A stretch of 34,901 bases of DNA from CAZEFK01 sp964511405 (lineage in GTDB: Bacteria > Pseudomonadota > Alphaproteobacteria > Elsterales > Elsteraceae): NCBI GenBank assembly GCA_964511405.1, contig CAZEFK010000057.1, positions 1 through 34,901 on the forward strand, written 5' to 3'. Every line of letters begins with the position of its first letter. Position 1 is the first letter of the stretch. Below the pieces are notes generated by a model. The model was not told the DNA's origin, made no database searches, and saw only the letters and a list, made by a program, of their open reading frames with translations. A program made the translations under genes and the position numbers. Shown here one piece after another: positions 1-7,836 of the stretch.

Positions 1-393
1 ATGGGCCTGCAGAGCGCCGAAATCGTGGCCCTGGGCTACAACACGCCGAGCTGGAACATCCACTGGCCGGAGCCGCCGCATCTGCGCATGTTCCATCACC
101 TGCTGTCGCTGCAGGCCAACGCCTACCAGAACGCGCTGTGGATCGCGGCGGCGGCGAAGTGCGGGTTCGAGGACGGCTTCCACATGATCGGCGGCTCGGC
201 GATCGTGGCGCCCACCGGCGAGATCGTGGCGCAGGCCCAGGGCGAGGACGACGAAGTGATCGCGGTCGAGGCCGACCTGGCGCTCGGCGACCACTTCCGG
301 CAGCACGTCTTCAACTTCGCCAAGCACCGCCGGCCCGAGCATTACCGCCTGATCGTCGAGCGCACCGGCGCCGGCGAGCCGGTGGCCGACTGA
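1..393 (+). CDS. N-carbamoyl-D-amino-acid hydrolase, C-terminal part (5' end outside window)
   Basis: Carbon-nitrogen hydrolase (nitrilase) superfamily. The 130 visible residues match the C-terminal third of N-carbamoyl-D-amino-acid amidohydrolase, which hydrolyses N-carbamoyl amino acids to the free amino acid, CO2 and ammonia in hydantoin or pyrimidine-type degradation. Recognisable stretches are GYNTP, the FHHLLSLQA-YQN segment, AAAKCGFEDG, the IVAPTGEIVA strand and the final NFAKHRRPEHY block. The reading frame is open from base 1. The first ATG is very likely an internal methionine, because family members carry the catalytic Glu-Lys-Cys residues upstream, off the window. Its stop codon directly abuts the stop of the convergent AraC gene, with no intervening bases. 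Substrate stereospecificity cannot be judged from this part. Confidence 0.85.
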   Translation: MGLQSAEIVALGYNTPSWNIHWPEPPHLRMFHHLLSLQANAYQNALWIAAAAKCGFEDGFHMIGGSAIVAPTGEIVAQAQGEDDEVIAVEADLALGDHFRQHVFNFAKHRRPEHYRLIVERTGAGEPVAD

Positions 394-1224
394 TCAAGCC
401 CGCCTCAGGCGCACCTGCCCCGGCGCCAGGCCCAGCTCCCGGCGCATCCAGCGCGCCAGGTGCGACGGGTGGGCGAAGCCGGTCGCCAGGGCCACCTCGG
501 TAATGCTCGGCCCGTCCGGGCGCAGCAGGGCACGGGCCCGCTCGACGCGCCGGCGCATGACGTAGCGGTGGACCGTAAGGCCGGTCGCGACCTTGAACCA
601 GGTCCGCAGATGGGCGCTGCTGGCCCCGGCCTCGCGGCTCAGCGCCGCGAGGGTGAGCGGCTGGTCCAGGTGGGCGTCGATATAGGCCAGGACCCGCCGG
701 AGCTGCGCGCCCGAGAGCCGGCCGGGCCGGACCGGCGCGGGCCCCAGCAGCTGGGTGGCCAGGGCCACGCCGATGCTGTCGGCGAACAGGACGCCGCCGG
801 GCGATCCGGCGCGGCGGTCGCCGTCCAAGGCCTGCGCCAGATGGACGATGCGCTCGTTCCGCAGCAAGTGGCGGGTCTCGAGCCGCACCCCGGCGCGCCC
901 GACCTCGGCGGCGACGCGGTCCAGGACGCCGCGCGCCAGGCAGATCTCCAGCGCGTCATGGGCGGCCTCGGCATCGAAGCCGCCGGCCTCGCCGGCCGGC
1001 ACGATGTCGATGTCGCCGAGCCGCCGCAGGTGCTGCTGCCCGGTCTCCCGGCAGGCCGACCGGGTGGCGGGACTGGCATGCACCATGATCCGGTGCTCGC
1101 CGGCGGGTGCCAGCAGGACCGGGCCTGGGGCCCGGTGGCGGGCGGCGATGGTCACGCCGGTCGGAGGCCAGGCCGGGACGGATGGATCGTGCATGGGGCC
1201 GGTCCCGGATCCGTAGCGGAACAT
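394..1224 (-). CDS. AraC-family transcriptional regulator
   Basis: 276 residues. The last ~100 form an AraC/XylS double helix-turn-helix: first HTH around LTLAALSREAGASSAHL, linker helix with the RRVERARALL pattern, second HTH around SITEVALATGFAHPSHLARW. The N-terminal ~165 residues have no cupin or amidase motif I recognise, so the inducer is unknown. The start is ambiguous: ATG at 1224 gives the longest form, and a second ATG at 1194 (protein beginning MHDPS) is equally plausible because neither has a clear Shine-Dalgarno. It is divergent from the NAD(P)-binding reductase gene at 1313 across ~90 bp, so control of that neighbour is a reasonable inference. Confidence 0.9.
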   Translation of the reverse strand: MFRYGSGTGPMHDPSVPAWPPTGVTIAARHRAPGPVLLAPAGEHRIMVHASPATRSACRETGQQHLRRLGDIDIVPAGEAGGFDAEAAHDALEICLARGVLDRVAAEVGRAGVRLETRHLLRNERIVHLAQALDGDRRAGSPGGVLFADSIGVALATQLLGPAPVRPGRLSGAQLRRVLAYIDAHLDQPLTLAALSREAGASSAHLRTWFKVATGLTVHRYVMRRRVERARALLRPDGPSITEVALATGFAHPSHLARWMRRELGLAPGQVRLRRA

Positions 1225-1271
1225 GTCCGAGATTTGGCCGTCCGTGCGCGCCGGTCAATGCCGGCCGGCCG

Positions 1272-1308
1272 CATCCTCGCCCGGCTTTCGTGACAGCGGG
1301 CGAGGATG
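1272..1308 (+). promoter_or_regulatory. 11-bp perfect inverted repeat covering the ribosome binding site of the reductase gene
   Basis: CATCCTCGCCC (1272-1282) is perfectly complementary to GGGCGAGGATG (1298-1308), with a 15-nt spacer. The right arm contains the GAGGA Shine-Dalgarno (1302-1306) for the ATG at 1313. In RNA this would be a stable hairpin hiding the ribosome site. In DNA it could equally be an operator for the divergent AraC protein. The repeat is seen directly; its function is inference. Confidence 0.55.
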
Positions 1309-1312
1309 GGCG

Positions 1313-2209
1313 ATGGGCTCCTATGTCGTGGTCGGGGCGGGACCGGTCGGGCGCGAGACGGCGCGGCTCCTGGCGCAGGACGGTCACCGCGTGGTCCTGA
1401 CCAGCCGGCGGGCCGGCGCGATCGATGCCGGGCCGGTGCGAACCGTGTCGGCGGACGCGACCGATGCCGCCGCCCTGGCCCGGATCAGCGCCGGCGCCGA
1501 CGCGATCGTCCTGTGCGCGATGGCCGCCTACGACCGGTGGCCGACGGATTTCTTCCCGATCCTCGACGGCACGGTCCAGGCGGCGGAGTCGGTGGGCGCG
1601 CGGCTGGTCCTGCTGGGCAACCTGTACGGCTACGGCGAGCAGGCGACGATCCCCCTCACCCCCGGCATGCCGCTGGCGCCGACCACCCGCAAGGGAACCG
1701 TCCGCGCCATCATGTGGCAGCGCGCCCTGCGGTCGCGCGTGCCGGCCATCGAGGTCCGCGCCAGCGACTATCTGGGCCGCGGTGCGGTCAGCTATGTCTC
1801 GCTGCTGGCCCTGCCGCCGCTGCGGGCGGGCCAGGCGGTCGGATTCCCCGGCGACCCGGACGCGCCGCATGCCTGGTCCTTCACCAAGGACGTCGCGCGG
1901 ACGCTGGCGGCGGCCGGCCCGGCCGGGCCTTGGGGCCGGGCGCTCCACGTGCCGTCGCAGGTGGCCTCGGTGCGCGAGCTGGTCGGCCGGTTCGCCGCGG
2001 CCGTGGGGCTGGCCATGCCGCCGCTGCGGCGGCTGACGGCATCAGACCTGGAGGCCGCGGGCTTCCATGAAGCCGTCGAGATGGCCTACCTGTTCGAGCG
2101 GCCGTTCCTGGTCGACGCTGGCGACACCGAGCGGCTGCTCGGGATTGCGGCGAGCAGCCTCGACGCCATGGTCGAGGACACGCTGCGCGACCACCGCGGC
2201 CCCGGTTAG
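1313..2209 (+). CDS. NAD(P)-binding Rossmann reductase, atypical extended SDR (epimerase-like)
   Basis: 298 residues. The N-terminus is a classic Rossmann strand-loop-helix with GAGPVGRE (GxGxxG) at about residues 8-15, followed by a dinucleotide-discriminating strand ending in TSRRAG. The middle resembles NAD-dependent epimerase/dehydratase proteins (LVLLGNLYGYGE), but there is no YxxxK catalytic pair in the expected place, so it may be a quinone-reductase-like or nucleotide-sensing member. The start at 1313 is chosen because GAGGA lies 7 nt upstream and the protein then begins directly at the first beta strand; an upstream in-frame ATG at 1223 would add an unlikely 30-residue leader. It is divergent from the AraC gene. 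Substrate unknown. Confidence 0.8.
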   Translation: MGSYVVVGAGPVGRETARLLAQDGHRVVLTSRRAGAIDAGPVRTVSADATDAAALARISAGADAIVLCAMAAYDRWPTDFFPILDGTVQAAESVGARLVLLGNLYGYGEQATIPLTPGMPLAPTTRKGTVRAIMWQRALRSRVPAIEVRASDYLGRGAVSYVSLLALPPLRAGQAVGFPGDPDAPHAWSFTKDVARTLAAAGPAGPWGRALHVPSQVASVRELVGRFAAAVGLAMPPLRRLTASDLEAAGFHEAVEMAYLFERPFLVDAGDTERLLGIAASSLDAMVEDTLRDHRGPG

Positions 2210-2218
2210 GGCGCCCCC

Positions 2219-2248
2219 TTGACCTGGCGCAACCCCATGGGCCATAGG
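2219..2248 (+). promoter_or_regulatory. Possible sigma-70 type promoter with near-leaderless start
   Basis: TTGACC (2219-2224), 18-nt spacer, CATAGG (2243-2248). The start of transcription would fall around 2255, almost on the ATG at 2257, which also lacks a clear Shine-Dalgarno. The -35 is good and the -10 weak. Confidence 0.35.
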
Positions 2249-2256
2249 CTGGCGCC

Positions 2257-3030
2257 ATGCCGGCCCTCGACATCCGCGGCCTTCACCTTTCGTTCCACGG
2301 GCGGCCGGTGCTGCGCGGCGTCGACCTGACGGTCGAGGCCGGAACGCGCCTGGCGCTGATCGGGCCGTCGGGCTGCGGCAAATCCGTGCTGGTCAAATGC
2401 CTGCTGGGGATCCTCGATCCCGACGCCGGCTCGGCCGCGATCGACGGTCGGCAGGTCGGCCGCACCGCCGGCAGCCAGCGCGCCGCGCTGATGCGCCGCT
2501 GCGGCGTGCTGTTCCAGGCCGGGGCGCTGTTCGACTCGCTGACGGTCTGGGAGAACGTCGCCTTCGGGCTGGTCGAGGGCCGCGGCATGGCCCGCGCCGA
2601 GGCCCGTGCGATCGCCCTGGCCAAGCTGGCCGCCGTCGGGTTGGAGGCGCGCGTCGCCGACCTGCTGCCCGATGCCCTGTCCGGGGGCATGCGCAAGCGC
2701 GTGGCGCTAGCCCGCGCCATCGCCGCCGATGCCGAGTTCCTGTTCCTGGACGACCCCACGGCCGGCCTGGATCCGATCACCACGGCGGCCATCGACGGGC
2801 TGATCGAGACCCAGACCCGGGCGCTGGGCGCCACAACGCTGCTGATCACCCAGGACATGGCCAGCGTCCGGCGCCTGGCCGACCGCGTGGCGATGATGGT
2901 GCAGGGCCGCATCGTCTGGACCGGCGACGCGGCTCGGCTCGACCGCCCGGGCAATGCCGTCGTCGAGCAGTTCGTCCAGGGCCGTGCCCAGGGCCCGATC
3001 CCGGTCGACGGCACCGCCGCGGCCGCCTGA
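2257..3030 (+). CDS. MlaF-like ABC transporter ATPase with altered catalytic residues
   Basis: 257 residues, full length for the ATPase of Mla/Mkl-type phospholipid (retrograde lipid) transporters. Visible motifs are Walker A GPSGCGKS (36-43), the family-typical FQAGALFDSLTVWENVAF Q-loop block, signature LSGGMRKRVALARA and Walker B LFLDDPTAGLDP. Two residues depart from the family. The catalytic glutamate after the Walker B aspartate is Asp166 (DDP instead of DEP). The switch-loop histidine is Gln199 (ITQDMAS instead of THDM). Both changes are expected to lower ATP hydrolysis. No permease (MlaE), MCE-domain protein (MlaD) or MlaC/MlaB gene is adjacent, so it is an orphan. It may pair with a permease elsewhere or be a degenerate or regulatory paralogue. 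Confidence 0.85.
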   Translation: MPALDIRGLHLSFHGRPVLRGVDLTVEAGTRLALIGPSGCGKSVLVKCLLGILDPDAGSAAIDGRQVGRTAGSQRAALMRRCGVLFQAGALFDSLTVWENVAFGLVEGRGMARAEARAIALAKLAAVGLEARVADLLPDALSGGMRKRVALARAIAADAEFLFLDDPTAGLDPITTAAIDGLIETQTRALGATTLLITQDMASVRRLADRVAMMVQGRIVWTGDAARLDRPGNAVVEQFVQGRAQGPIPVDGTAAAA

Positions 3031-3097
3031 CCGGCGGACAACGAACGCCCCTCGACCGTTGATCCACGGCGACGGAACTGCCGAGCGAGGCTAGCCG

Positions 3098-3934
3098 ATG
3101 ATCAAGGACATCCTGGTCCACGTGGACGAGAGCCCGCGTTGCGACGTCAGGCTCGACGTGGCGATCACCCTGGCCCGACGGTTCGGCGCCCATCTGGCCG
3201 GCCTCTACGGCAGCGATCCGCGCGCCTGGACGCCTTATGTCGGGTTCGAGGGCACGGCGCAGGTCCTGTCGATGCTCGAGCAGGCCGAGGCCGCGCGCCG
3301 GGCCGCCGCCGAGGCCAAGTTCACCGAGCGCACCGCCGGTGCGCAGCTGCGCACGGAGTGGCGGCTGTTCGGCGGCTGGGCCACCGATCTGGCCGAGCAT
3401 GCGCGCTATGCCGACCTGGTGGTGATCGGCCAGACCGACCGGGACGAGCCCGATGTCGGCCGCCTGCCGGTCGCCGACGTGATCCTGGGGGCCGGCCGCC
3501 CGGTCCTGGTCATCCCCGCGTTCGGTCGCTTCGATACCATCGGCGCGCGGCCGCTGATCGGCTGGGACGGCAGCCGCGAGGCCGCGCGAGCCGTGGCCGA
3601 CGCCCTGCCGTTCCTGAGACGGGCGGAGATCGTCCGGATCATGACCGTCGAGGCGGCGAAGCCGCCCGAGGCGGCGACGGCGGCCGAGCCCGGCCGACGC
3701 GCCGACGCGCTCGCCGCCCATCTGACGCGCCACGGCGTCGCCGTCGAGGTGGTGCGCGAAGCGGTCGCCGACCTCGGGGTCGGCGACGTCCTGCTGTCGC
3801 GCGCCGCCGACCTGGCGATCGACCTGATCGTGATGGGGGCCTATGCCCATTCCCGCATGCGCGAGCTGGTGTTCGGCGGCGCCACCCTCACCGTCCTGCG
3901 CCAGATGACGGTGCCGGTCCTGATGTCCCACTGA
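3098..3934 (+). CDS. Tandem universal stress protein
   Basis: 278 residues with two UspA folds. The first starts KDILVHVDESP and ends near PVLVIPAF (~residue 145). The second starts about PLIGWDGSREAARAV and ends in VPVLMSH. The C-terminal domain carries a nucleotide-loop-like segment, MGAYAHSRMRELVFGGAT, resembling the G-x2-G-x9-G(S/T) ATP site; the N-terminal domain has only a degenerate version (IGQTDRDEPD). Cytoplasmic. Such tandem proteins in alphaproteobacteria are often induced under low oxygen or stress. A single half-site TTGAT lies in the 67-bp upstream gap, but no full FNR/FixK box is visible. It follows the MlaF-like gene and converges with the ABC membrane gene. Confidence 0.92.
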   Translation: MIKDILVHVDESPRCDVRLDVAITLARRFGAHLAGLYGSDPRAWTPYVGFEGTAQVLSMLEQAEAARRAAAEAKFTERTAGAQLRTEWRLFGGWATDLAEHARYADLVVIGQTDRDEPDVGRLPVADVILGAGRPVLVIPAFGRFDTIGARPLIGWDGSREAARAVADALPFLRRAEIVRIMTVEAAKPPEAATAAEPGRRADALAAHLTRHGVAVEVVREAVADLGVGDVLLSRAADLAIDLIVMGAYAHSRMRELVFGGATLTVLRQMTVPVLMSH

Positions 3935-3958
3935 GCACGTCGTCCTGCGGCGCCGGCC

Positions 3959-4900
3959 TCACGGCACCAGACTGTCGGTCTTGCTGATCACCGCATCCAG
4001 ATAGTCGCGGATCAGCCGATATTTGATCTGCGCATTGGCCAGGTCGCGGAAGAAGTTGATGAGGTCGCCCCAGGGATCGTTGATCCGCCCGAGGCCGGAG
4101 ACGAACGCGACCACCGCGCCATACTCCATGCGCCCGGACATGGCCAGCCAGCCGCCGAACAGGAACACGCCCGTCACGCTCAGGTGATAGAGCGCATTCA
4201 TCGCGAAGTTCATCAGGTATTTCCGCCAGTAGATCGCGATGTTCAACGCCATGACGCTGCCGATGTCCTGCTCGGCGCTGGCGAGCGGCAGATTGGGATC
4301 GCCGGCGATGGCGCCCCCCAGACGGCGCAGCACGCCGACGCGGGTGGCCGCCCGCCGGTTGATCGCCCGCTGCAGCGGCGGCACGAACACGAGCTGGAGG
4401 GCGAACAGCCCGAAGCTGGCCACCGCCACCCACGGCTGCAGCACAGCGAGATAGCCGAAGACGCTGGCCAGCACGCCCAGCTGCTGCAGCGGATTGGAGA
4501 CGCAGTCGCCGACCACGCCGCTGACCGGGTCGATCTCGGCCACCACGATGGCGATGGTGGTGCCCTCGGCGTCGGCGTCGCGGTCGCCGGCCCGCTCGCC
4601 CGCGGCGATGACCCGGCGCCGCAGCGCCCGCGCCGCCCGCTCGGTGATCCAGCCGCGATACATGTTCATCGCCAGCTTCAGGCCGCCTTCGACCAGGTTG
4701 ACCAGCAGGTACAGGCCGCACAGCAGCGCCAGCGGCGACAGCGCCCCGCCGCGCAGCGCGTCGTTGACGATCCGCCGCTGCAGCTCCAGCGGCACCAGGT
4801 CGACCAGGAACACCACGATGGTCAGCACCGCCAGCCACGCCTGGTGCCGCCCCGCGACCCGCCAGGCATAGCCCAGAATGCTGCGCGGCAAGGGAACCAT
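3959..4900 (-). CDS. ABC-exporter transmembrane domain protein lacking an ATPase domain
   Basis: 313 residues with roughly six hydrophobic segments (for example AWLAVLTIVVFLVDLVPL, ALLCGLYLLVNLVEGG, VTGVFLFGGWLA) and the long cytoplasmic helices between them, the architecture of the type-1 ABC exporter membrane domain. In a normal half transporter of about 580-600 residues an ATPase domain follows. Here the protein stops at DSLVP, just where the linker to that domain would begin, and no ATPase lies downstream; the next gene is the convergent stress protein. The start at 4900 removes a non-homologous upstream extension; no strong Shine-Dalgarno is visible. It may work with a separate ATPase, be a non-transporting membrane protein, or be a relic. 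The open frame is intact with no internal frameshift. Confidence 0.75.
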   Translation of the reverse strand: MVPLPRSILGYAWRVAGRHQAWLAVLTIVVFLVDLVPLELQRRIVNDALRGGALSPLALLCGLYLLVNLVEGGLKLAMNMYRGWITERAARALRRRVIAAGERAGDRDADAEGTTIAIVVAEIDPVSGVVGDCVSNPLQQLGVLASVFGYLAVLQPWVAVASFGLFALQLVFVPPLQRAINRRAATRVGVLRRLGGAIAGDPNLPLASAEQDIGSVMALNIAIYWRKYLMNFAMNALYHLSVTGVFLFGGWLAMSGRMEYGAVVAFVSGLGRINDPWGDLINFFRDLANAQIKYRLIRDYLDAVISKTDSLVP

Positions 4901-5063
4901 GCGGGGGAAACGCGTGGGAGGCGTCCGGCGGCGCGGCTGACGCGGCTTCGCCCTGACCGCGCGCGGCACTGGCGCGGGTGGGCAGGCGCGCCGCCCTGCC
5001 CTATGATCGGTACAGCACTGCTGCCCCGTCGCCGCCTCGGCCGATTCGGGCCGAGGAGTCGGG

Positions 5064-5633
5064 ATGTCGTTCGCGCAGTTTCGCCAGGCCATTCGCGAGC
5101 CGCGCCTGGCTGCCGTCGCCGACCATTGGGACCGGGCCTGCCGGGGCGGCGCCATGCCGGGCTGGAGCGACCTGGACCCGATCGCCATTGGCCGCGAGCT
5201 GCCGATCGTGTGGTCCTGGCGCTGGGATGCCGACATCGGCGACTTCGTCGGCCGCCTCGCCGGCGACGACATCGAAAGCGTGCTGGGGCAGAGCGTCCGC
5301 GGCCGGCGTCTGGATCAGGTGTTCGGGGCGCTCAACGCCCCCATCGCGCGCTGCCGCTATCTCGAGGTCATGCGCAGGCCGGCGGCGGTCCGGTCGGTGG
5401 GGCATGTGTTCGGCCATGTCGGCGGCACCGGGCTGGGCGAGCGCATCATCCTGCCGCTCGCGCCCGACCGCGGCAGCGGCGGCGGCGTCTTCGGCGCGAC
5501 GATCTATCGAGTGGCGGTGACGGGCGCGGTCCGCACCGCCCGCATCGACGGCGATGCGGCCGAGCGGCAGGTGTTCCCGCTGGTCCGGTGCGCGCCGGCG
5601 CAACCCGTCGGCATCGTTATGCCACCGGATTAA
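5064..5633 (+). CDS. PAS-domain protein (PAS_5 type)
   Basis: 189 residues, one domain, no output module. Typical of the stand-alone PAS_5 family abundant in Rhodospirillales and relatives: the N-terminal helix FRQAIREPRLAAVADHW, the IGRELPIVWSWRWD strand pair, the LAGDDIESVLGQSVRGRRLD segment and the late ERIILPLAPD strand. Function of the family is unknown; a ligand-sensing role is inferred from the fold. GAGGAG (5053-5058) precedes the ATG. It is divergent from the ABC membrane gene across ~160 bp and followed closely by the chemoreceptor, with which it may be co-transcribed. Confidence 0.8.
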   Translation: MSFAQFRQAIREPRLAAVADHWDRACRGGAMPGWSDLDPIAIGRELPIVWSWRWDADIGDFVGRLAGDDIESVLGQSVRGRRLDQVFGALNAPIARCRYLEVMRRPAAVRSVGHVFGHVGGTGLGERIILPLAPDRGSGGGVFGATIYRVAVTGAVRTARIDGDAAERQVFPLVRCAPAQPVGIVMPPD

Positions 5634-5690
5634 TCCTTGCTTTGCCATTGGCGCGCTATTCCAGGACGGACTACGCGAGGGAGGCGCCCC

Positions 5691-7241
5691 ATGGGCTTCG
5701 TAAGACGGTCGATCACCCCCCAGTTCGTCCTGCCCATCGGCGCCCTGCTGCTGCTGCTGATCGCCGCGATCGCCTACCGCGAGATCTCCAGCGCCCAGAC
5801 CGAAGGACGGCAAGCCTTGCGGGCCCGGGCCGAACTGACCTCGCAAATCGTCGCCGGCGGCCTGGCCGACGCCCTGTGGAACATGGACGAGGCCGCGGCC
5901 GAGGCGCTGCTGAAGGCGCTGCGCCAGGACAGCGACTTCGTGGCGGCCGCGATCGTCGACGACAAGGGCCGCCCGGTCGCGGCCGAAGGCAAGATGCCGG
6001 CCGAAGGCAGCAGCATCGTGCTGACCAAGGCGCCCGTCCTGCGCGAGGGCAAGACGCTGGGCGAGCTGCGGGTGGCGCTGTCGGCCGCGGCGCTTGATGC
6101 GCGCAGCCAGGCCCAGGCGGTCCGGCTGATCGTCGGCGCCGGCATCGCGGTGGCGCTGATCCTGTTGGTCGTGGTCGGCATCACCCGGCACATGACCAAG
6201 CCGATCATCCGGCTGACCCGCGCCATGAACCGGCTGGCCGAGGGCGACCTCGATGCCGAGATTCCCGCCGCGGACCGGCGCGACCAGATCGGCCAGATGG
6301 CGCGCACCGTGAGCGTGTTCAAGCAGAACGCGCTCGAGGTGCAACGGCTGACCCAGGAGCGCCAGGCCAATGCCGAGCGCAGCCTGGCCGAGCGCAAGGC
6401 GCTCCTGGACCGGCTGTCGGCCGAGTTCGAGGAAACCGTGCGCTCGGCCCTCGACCGCGCCGCGGCCAATTCCACCAACGTCGCCGAACGCTCGGCCGAC
6501 ATGGCGCACATCATGACCCATGCCGAACACGAGAGCGCGACCGTCCGCGGCGCCACCGACCAGACCGCGGCCAGCGTCAGCACCGTGGCGGCGGCGACCG
6601 AGCAGCTGGTCGCCTCGATCCGCACGATCTCGGATCGGGTCGGCGAGAGCGCCCGGCTGGCCGCCGAAGCCGCCCAGTCCAGCGAGGAGAGCCGGGTGCT
6701 GATCGGCGAGCTGGACGAGCTCGCGCGCAGCATCGGCGACATCGTCGGCCTGATCAGCAACATCGCCAGCCAGACCAACCTGCTGGCGCTCAACGCCACC
6801 ATCGAGGCCGCGCGCGCCGGCGACGCCGGCAAGGGCTTCGCCGTGGTCGCCTCCGAGGTCAAGCAGCTGGCCAACCAGACCGCCCGCGCCACCGAGGACA
6901 TCACCGACAAGGTCAATGCCATCCAGACGGCCACCGGCCGCGCCGTCCAGGGCGTCAAGATGATCGCCGGCATGGCCCAGACCCTGAGCGACACCAGCTC
7001 CGGCATCGCCCAGGCGATCGAGGAGCAGGGCCTGGCGACCCAGGAGATCGCCCGCTCGGTCTCCGAAGCCTCGGTCGGGACCCAAACCGTGGCCACCGCC
7101 ATCGGCGAGGTCGGCAACTCGGTCAAGGACGCCTCCGGACTGGCCGATGCCCTGCGCCAGGACGGCGAGATGCTGACCGCGGAGATGGCCGTGCTCAGCG
7201 ACCGCGTCGGCCACTTCCTGGAGCGGCTGCGCGCGGCGTAG
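5691..7241 (+). CDS. Methyl-accepting chemotaxis protein with CHASE8-like periplasmic sensor
   Basis: 516 residues. TM1 at about 11-28 (FVLPIGALLLLLIAAIAY), a ~115-residue periplasmic domain containing the LADALWNMDEAAAEALL pattern typical of CHASE8-like sensors, TM2 at about 145-163, HAMP to ~218, then a long coiled-coil signalling hairpin. The tip includes the conserved IASQTNLLALNATIEAARAG sequence that contacts CheA and CheW. There is no C-terminal CheR/CheB-tethering pentapeptide. The start at 5691 is preferred over the upstream start at 5637: GAGGGAGG (5677-5684) lies 6 nt upstream and TM1 follows immediately. Ligand unknown. No other chemotaxis genes are in the window. Confidence 0.93.
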   Translation: MGFVRRSITPQFVLPIGALLLLLIAAIAYREISSAQTEGRQALRARAELTSQIVAGGLADALWNMDEAAAEALLKALRQDSDFVAAAIVDDKGRPVAAEGKMPAEGSSIVLTKAPVLREGKTLGELRVALSAAALDARSQAQAVRLIVGAGIAVALILLVVVGITRHMTKPIIRLTRAMNRLAEGDLDAEIPAADRRDQIGQMARTVSVFKQNALEVQRLTQERQANAERSLAERKALLDRLSAEFEETVRSALDRAAANSTNVAERSADMAHIMTHAEHESATVRGATDQTAASVSTVAAATEQLVASIRTISDRVGESARLAAEAAQSSEESRVLIGELDELARSIGDIVGLISNIASQTNLLALNATIEAARAGDAGKGFAVVASEVKQLANQTARATEDITDKVNAIQTATGRAVQGVKMIAGMAQTLSDTSSGIAQAIEEQGLATQEIARSVSEASVGTQTVATAIGEVGNSVKDASGLADALRQDGEMLTAEMAVLSDRVGHFLERLRAA

Positions 7242-7244
7242 GGC

Positions 7245-7651
7245 CTACGCCCGCTCGTAGAAGAGGACGCGGTCCGCTGGCAGAAGGTGATCGAAATAGT
7301 CGAAATCCCGGAGGTTGCGCGTGAGCACCGCCCAGCCCCGCTCCAGCGCCTGGGCGCCGTCGTTGAGCAAGCTTGAAGCCTTCGAGCCTCCCGCCCGAGA
7401 GACGGGCGACGAGACCGGCCAACACCCCGGCCTCGCCCATGGCCGTCGCAGAGGGCGAGGACATCCGGGGCCCGGCTTGTCCTCGATCGTCTGGCGGATC
7501 TCTCTCTCGGCGCGCCCCGGGTTCCTGGATGCGCGGGATCCAGACGGCCGAATAGCTGCGTCAGCTCCGCGAGACCGGGAAGTGGTCGATCATCCCTTTC
7601 GCCAGGCGGAAGATTACGTCTCGCGGTGCGTCCAGCGAGCGCTGTTAGCTT
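7245..7651 (-). pseudogene. Degraded vapC (PIN-domain toxin) remnant
   Basis: Reading the minus strand in successive frames recovers most of a VapC-family toxin. The pieces are: LAELTQLFGRLDPAHPGTRG (about 7590-7515), EIRQTIEDKPG (about 7500-7465), GEAGVLAGLVARLSGGRLEG (about 7440-7375), then LNDGAQALERGWAVLTRNL and FDYFDHLLPADRVLFYERA ending at the TAG (7247-7245). Order and spacing match an intact PIN toxin, but at least three frame changes separate the pieces and the N-terminal DT/DS motif is missing. It lies just past the chemoreceptor, convergent with it, at the left edge of the accessory island. The cognate antitoxin is not visible. Confidence 0.7.
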
Positions 7652-7683
7652 CCGCAGAATAGTTGCTGCGAGGCAAGATCGAT

Positions 7684-7836
7684 TTGACGCTCAGGACTAT
7701 TTCCAAAATTATCCTGTGGATTGTAATCGCAGCGGCTGTGGTTTTCGTCACATTGCCGTTCACGAGCATTGCGTTCTTGCTTATCCTTGAGTGGTTGGGG
7801 ATTCCGCTATCGTCTGTCATCAACAGCGCTGGTTAG
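7684..7836 (+). CDS. Possible 50-residue single-span membrane peptide
   Basis: A TTG start with AGG 10 nt upstream would give 50 residues. After LTLRTISK comes a continuous hydrophobic run (IILWIVIAAAVVFVTLP, then SIAFLLILEWLGI). The region is clearly lower in GC and uses codons unlike the neighbouring genes, as expected for transferred DNA. No family recognised. It could be a small type I toxin-like or accessory membrane peptide, or a chance open frame. The TTG start makes this tentative. Confidence 0.25.
   Translation: MTLRTISKIILWIVIAAAVVFVTLPFTSIAFLLILEWLGIPLSSVINSAG

Noticed and set aside
1223..1312. Earlier ATG start for the reductase at 1223
   Set aside because: It would add 30 residues without homology-like features before the Rossmann strand, and the better ribosome site is at 1302-1306.
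5637..5662. TTGCTT/TATTCC promoter for the chemoreceptor
   Set aside because: The spacer is only 14 bp, too short for a standard promoter.
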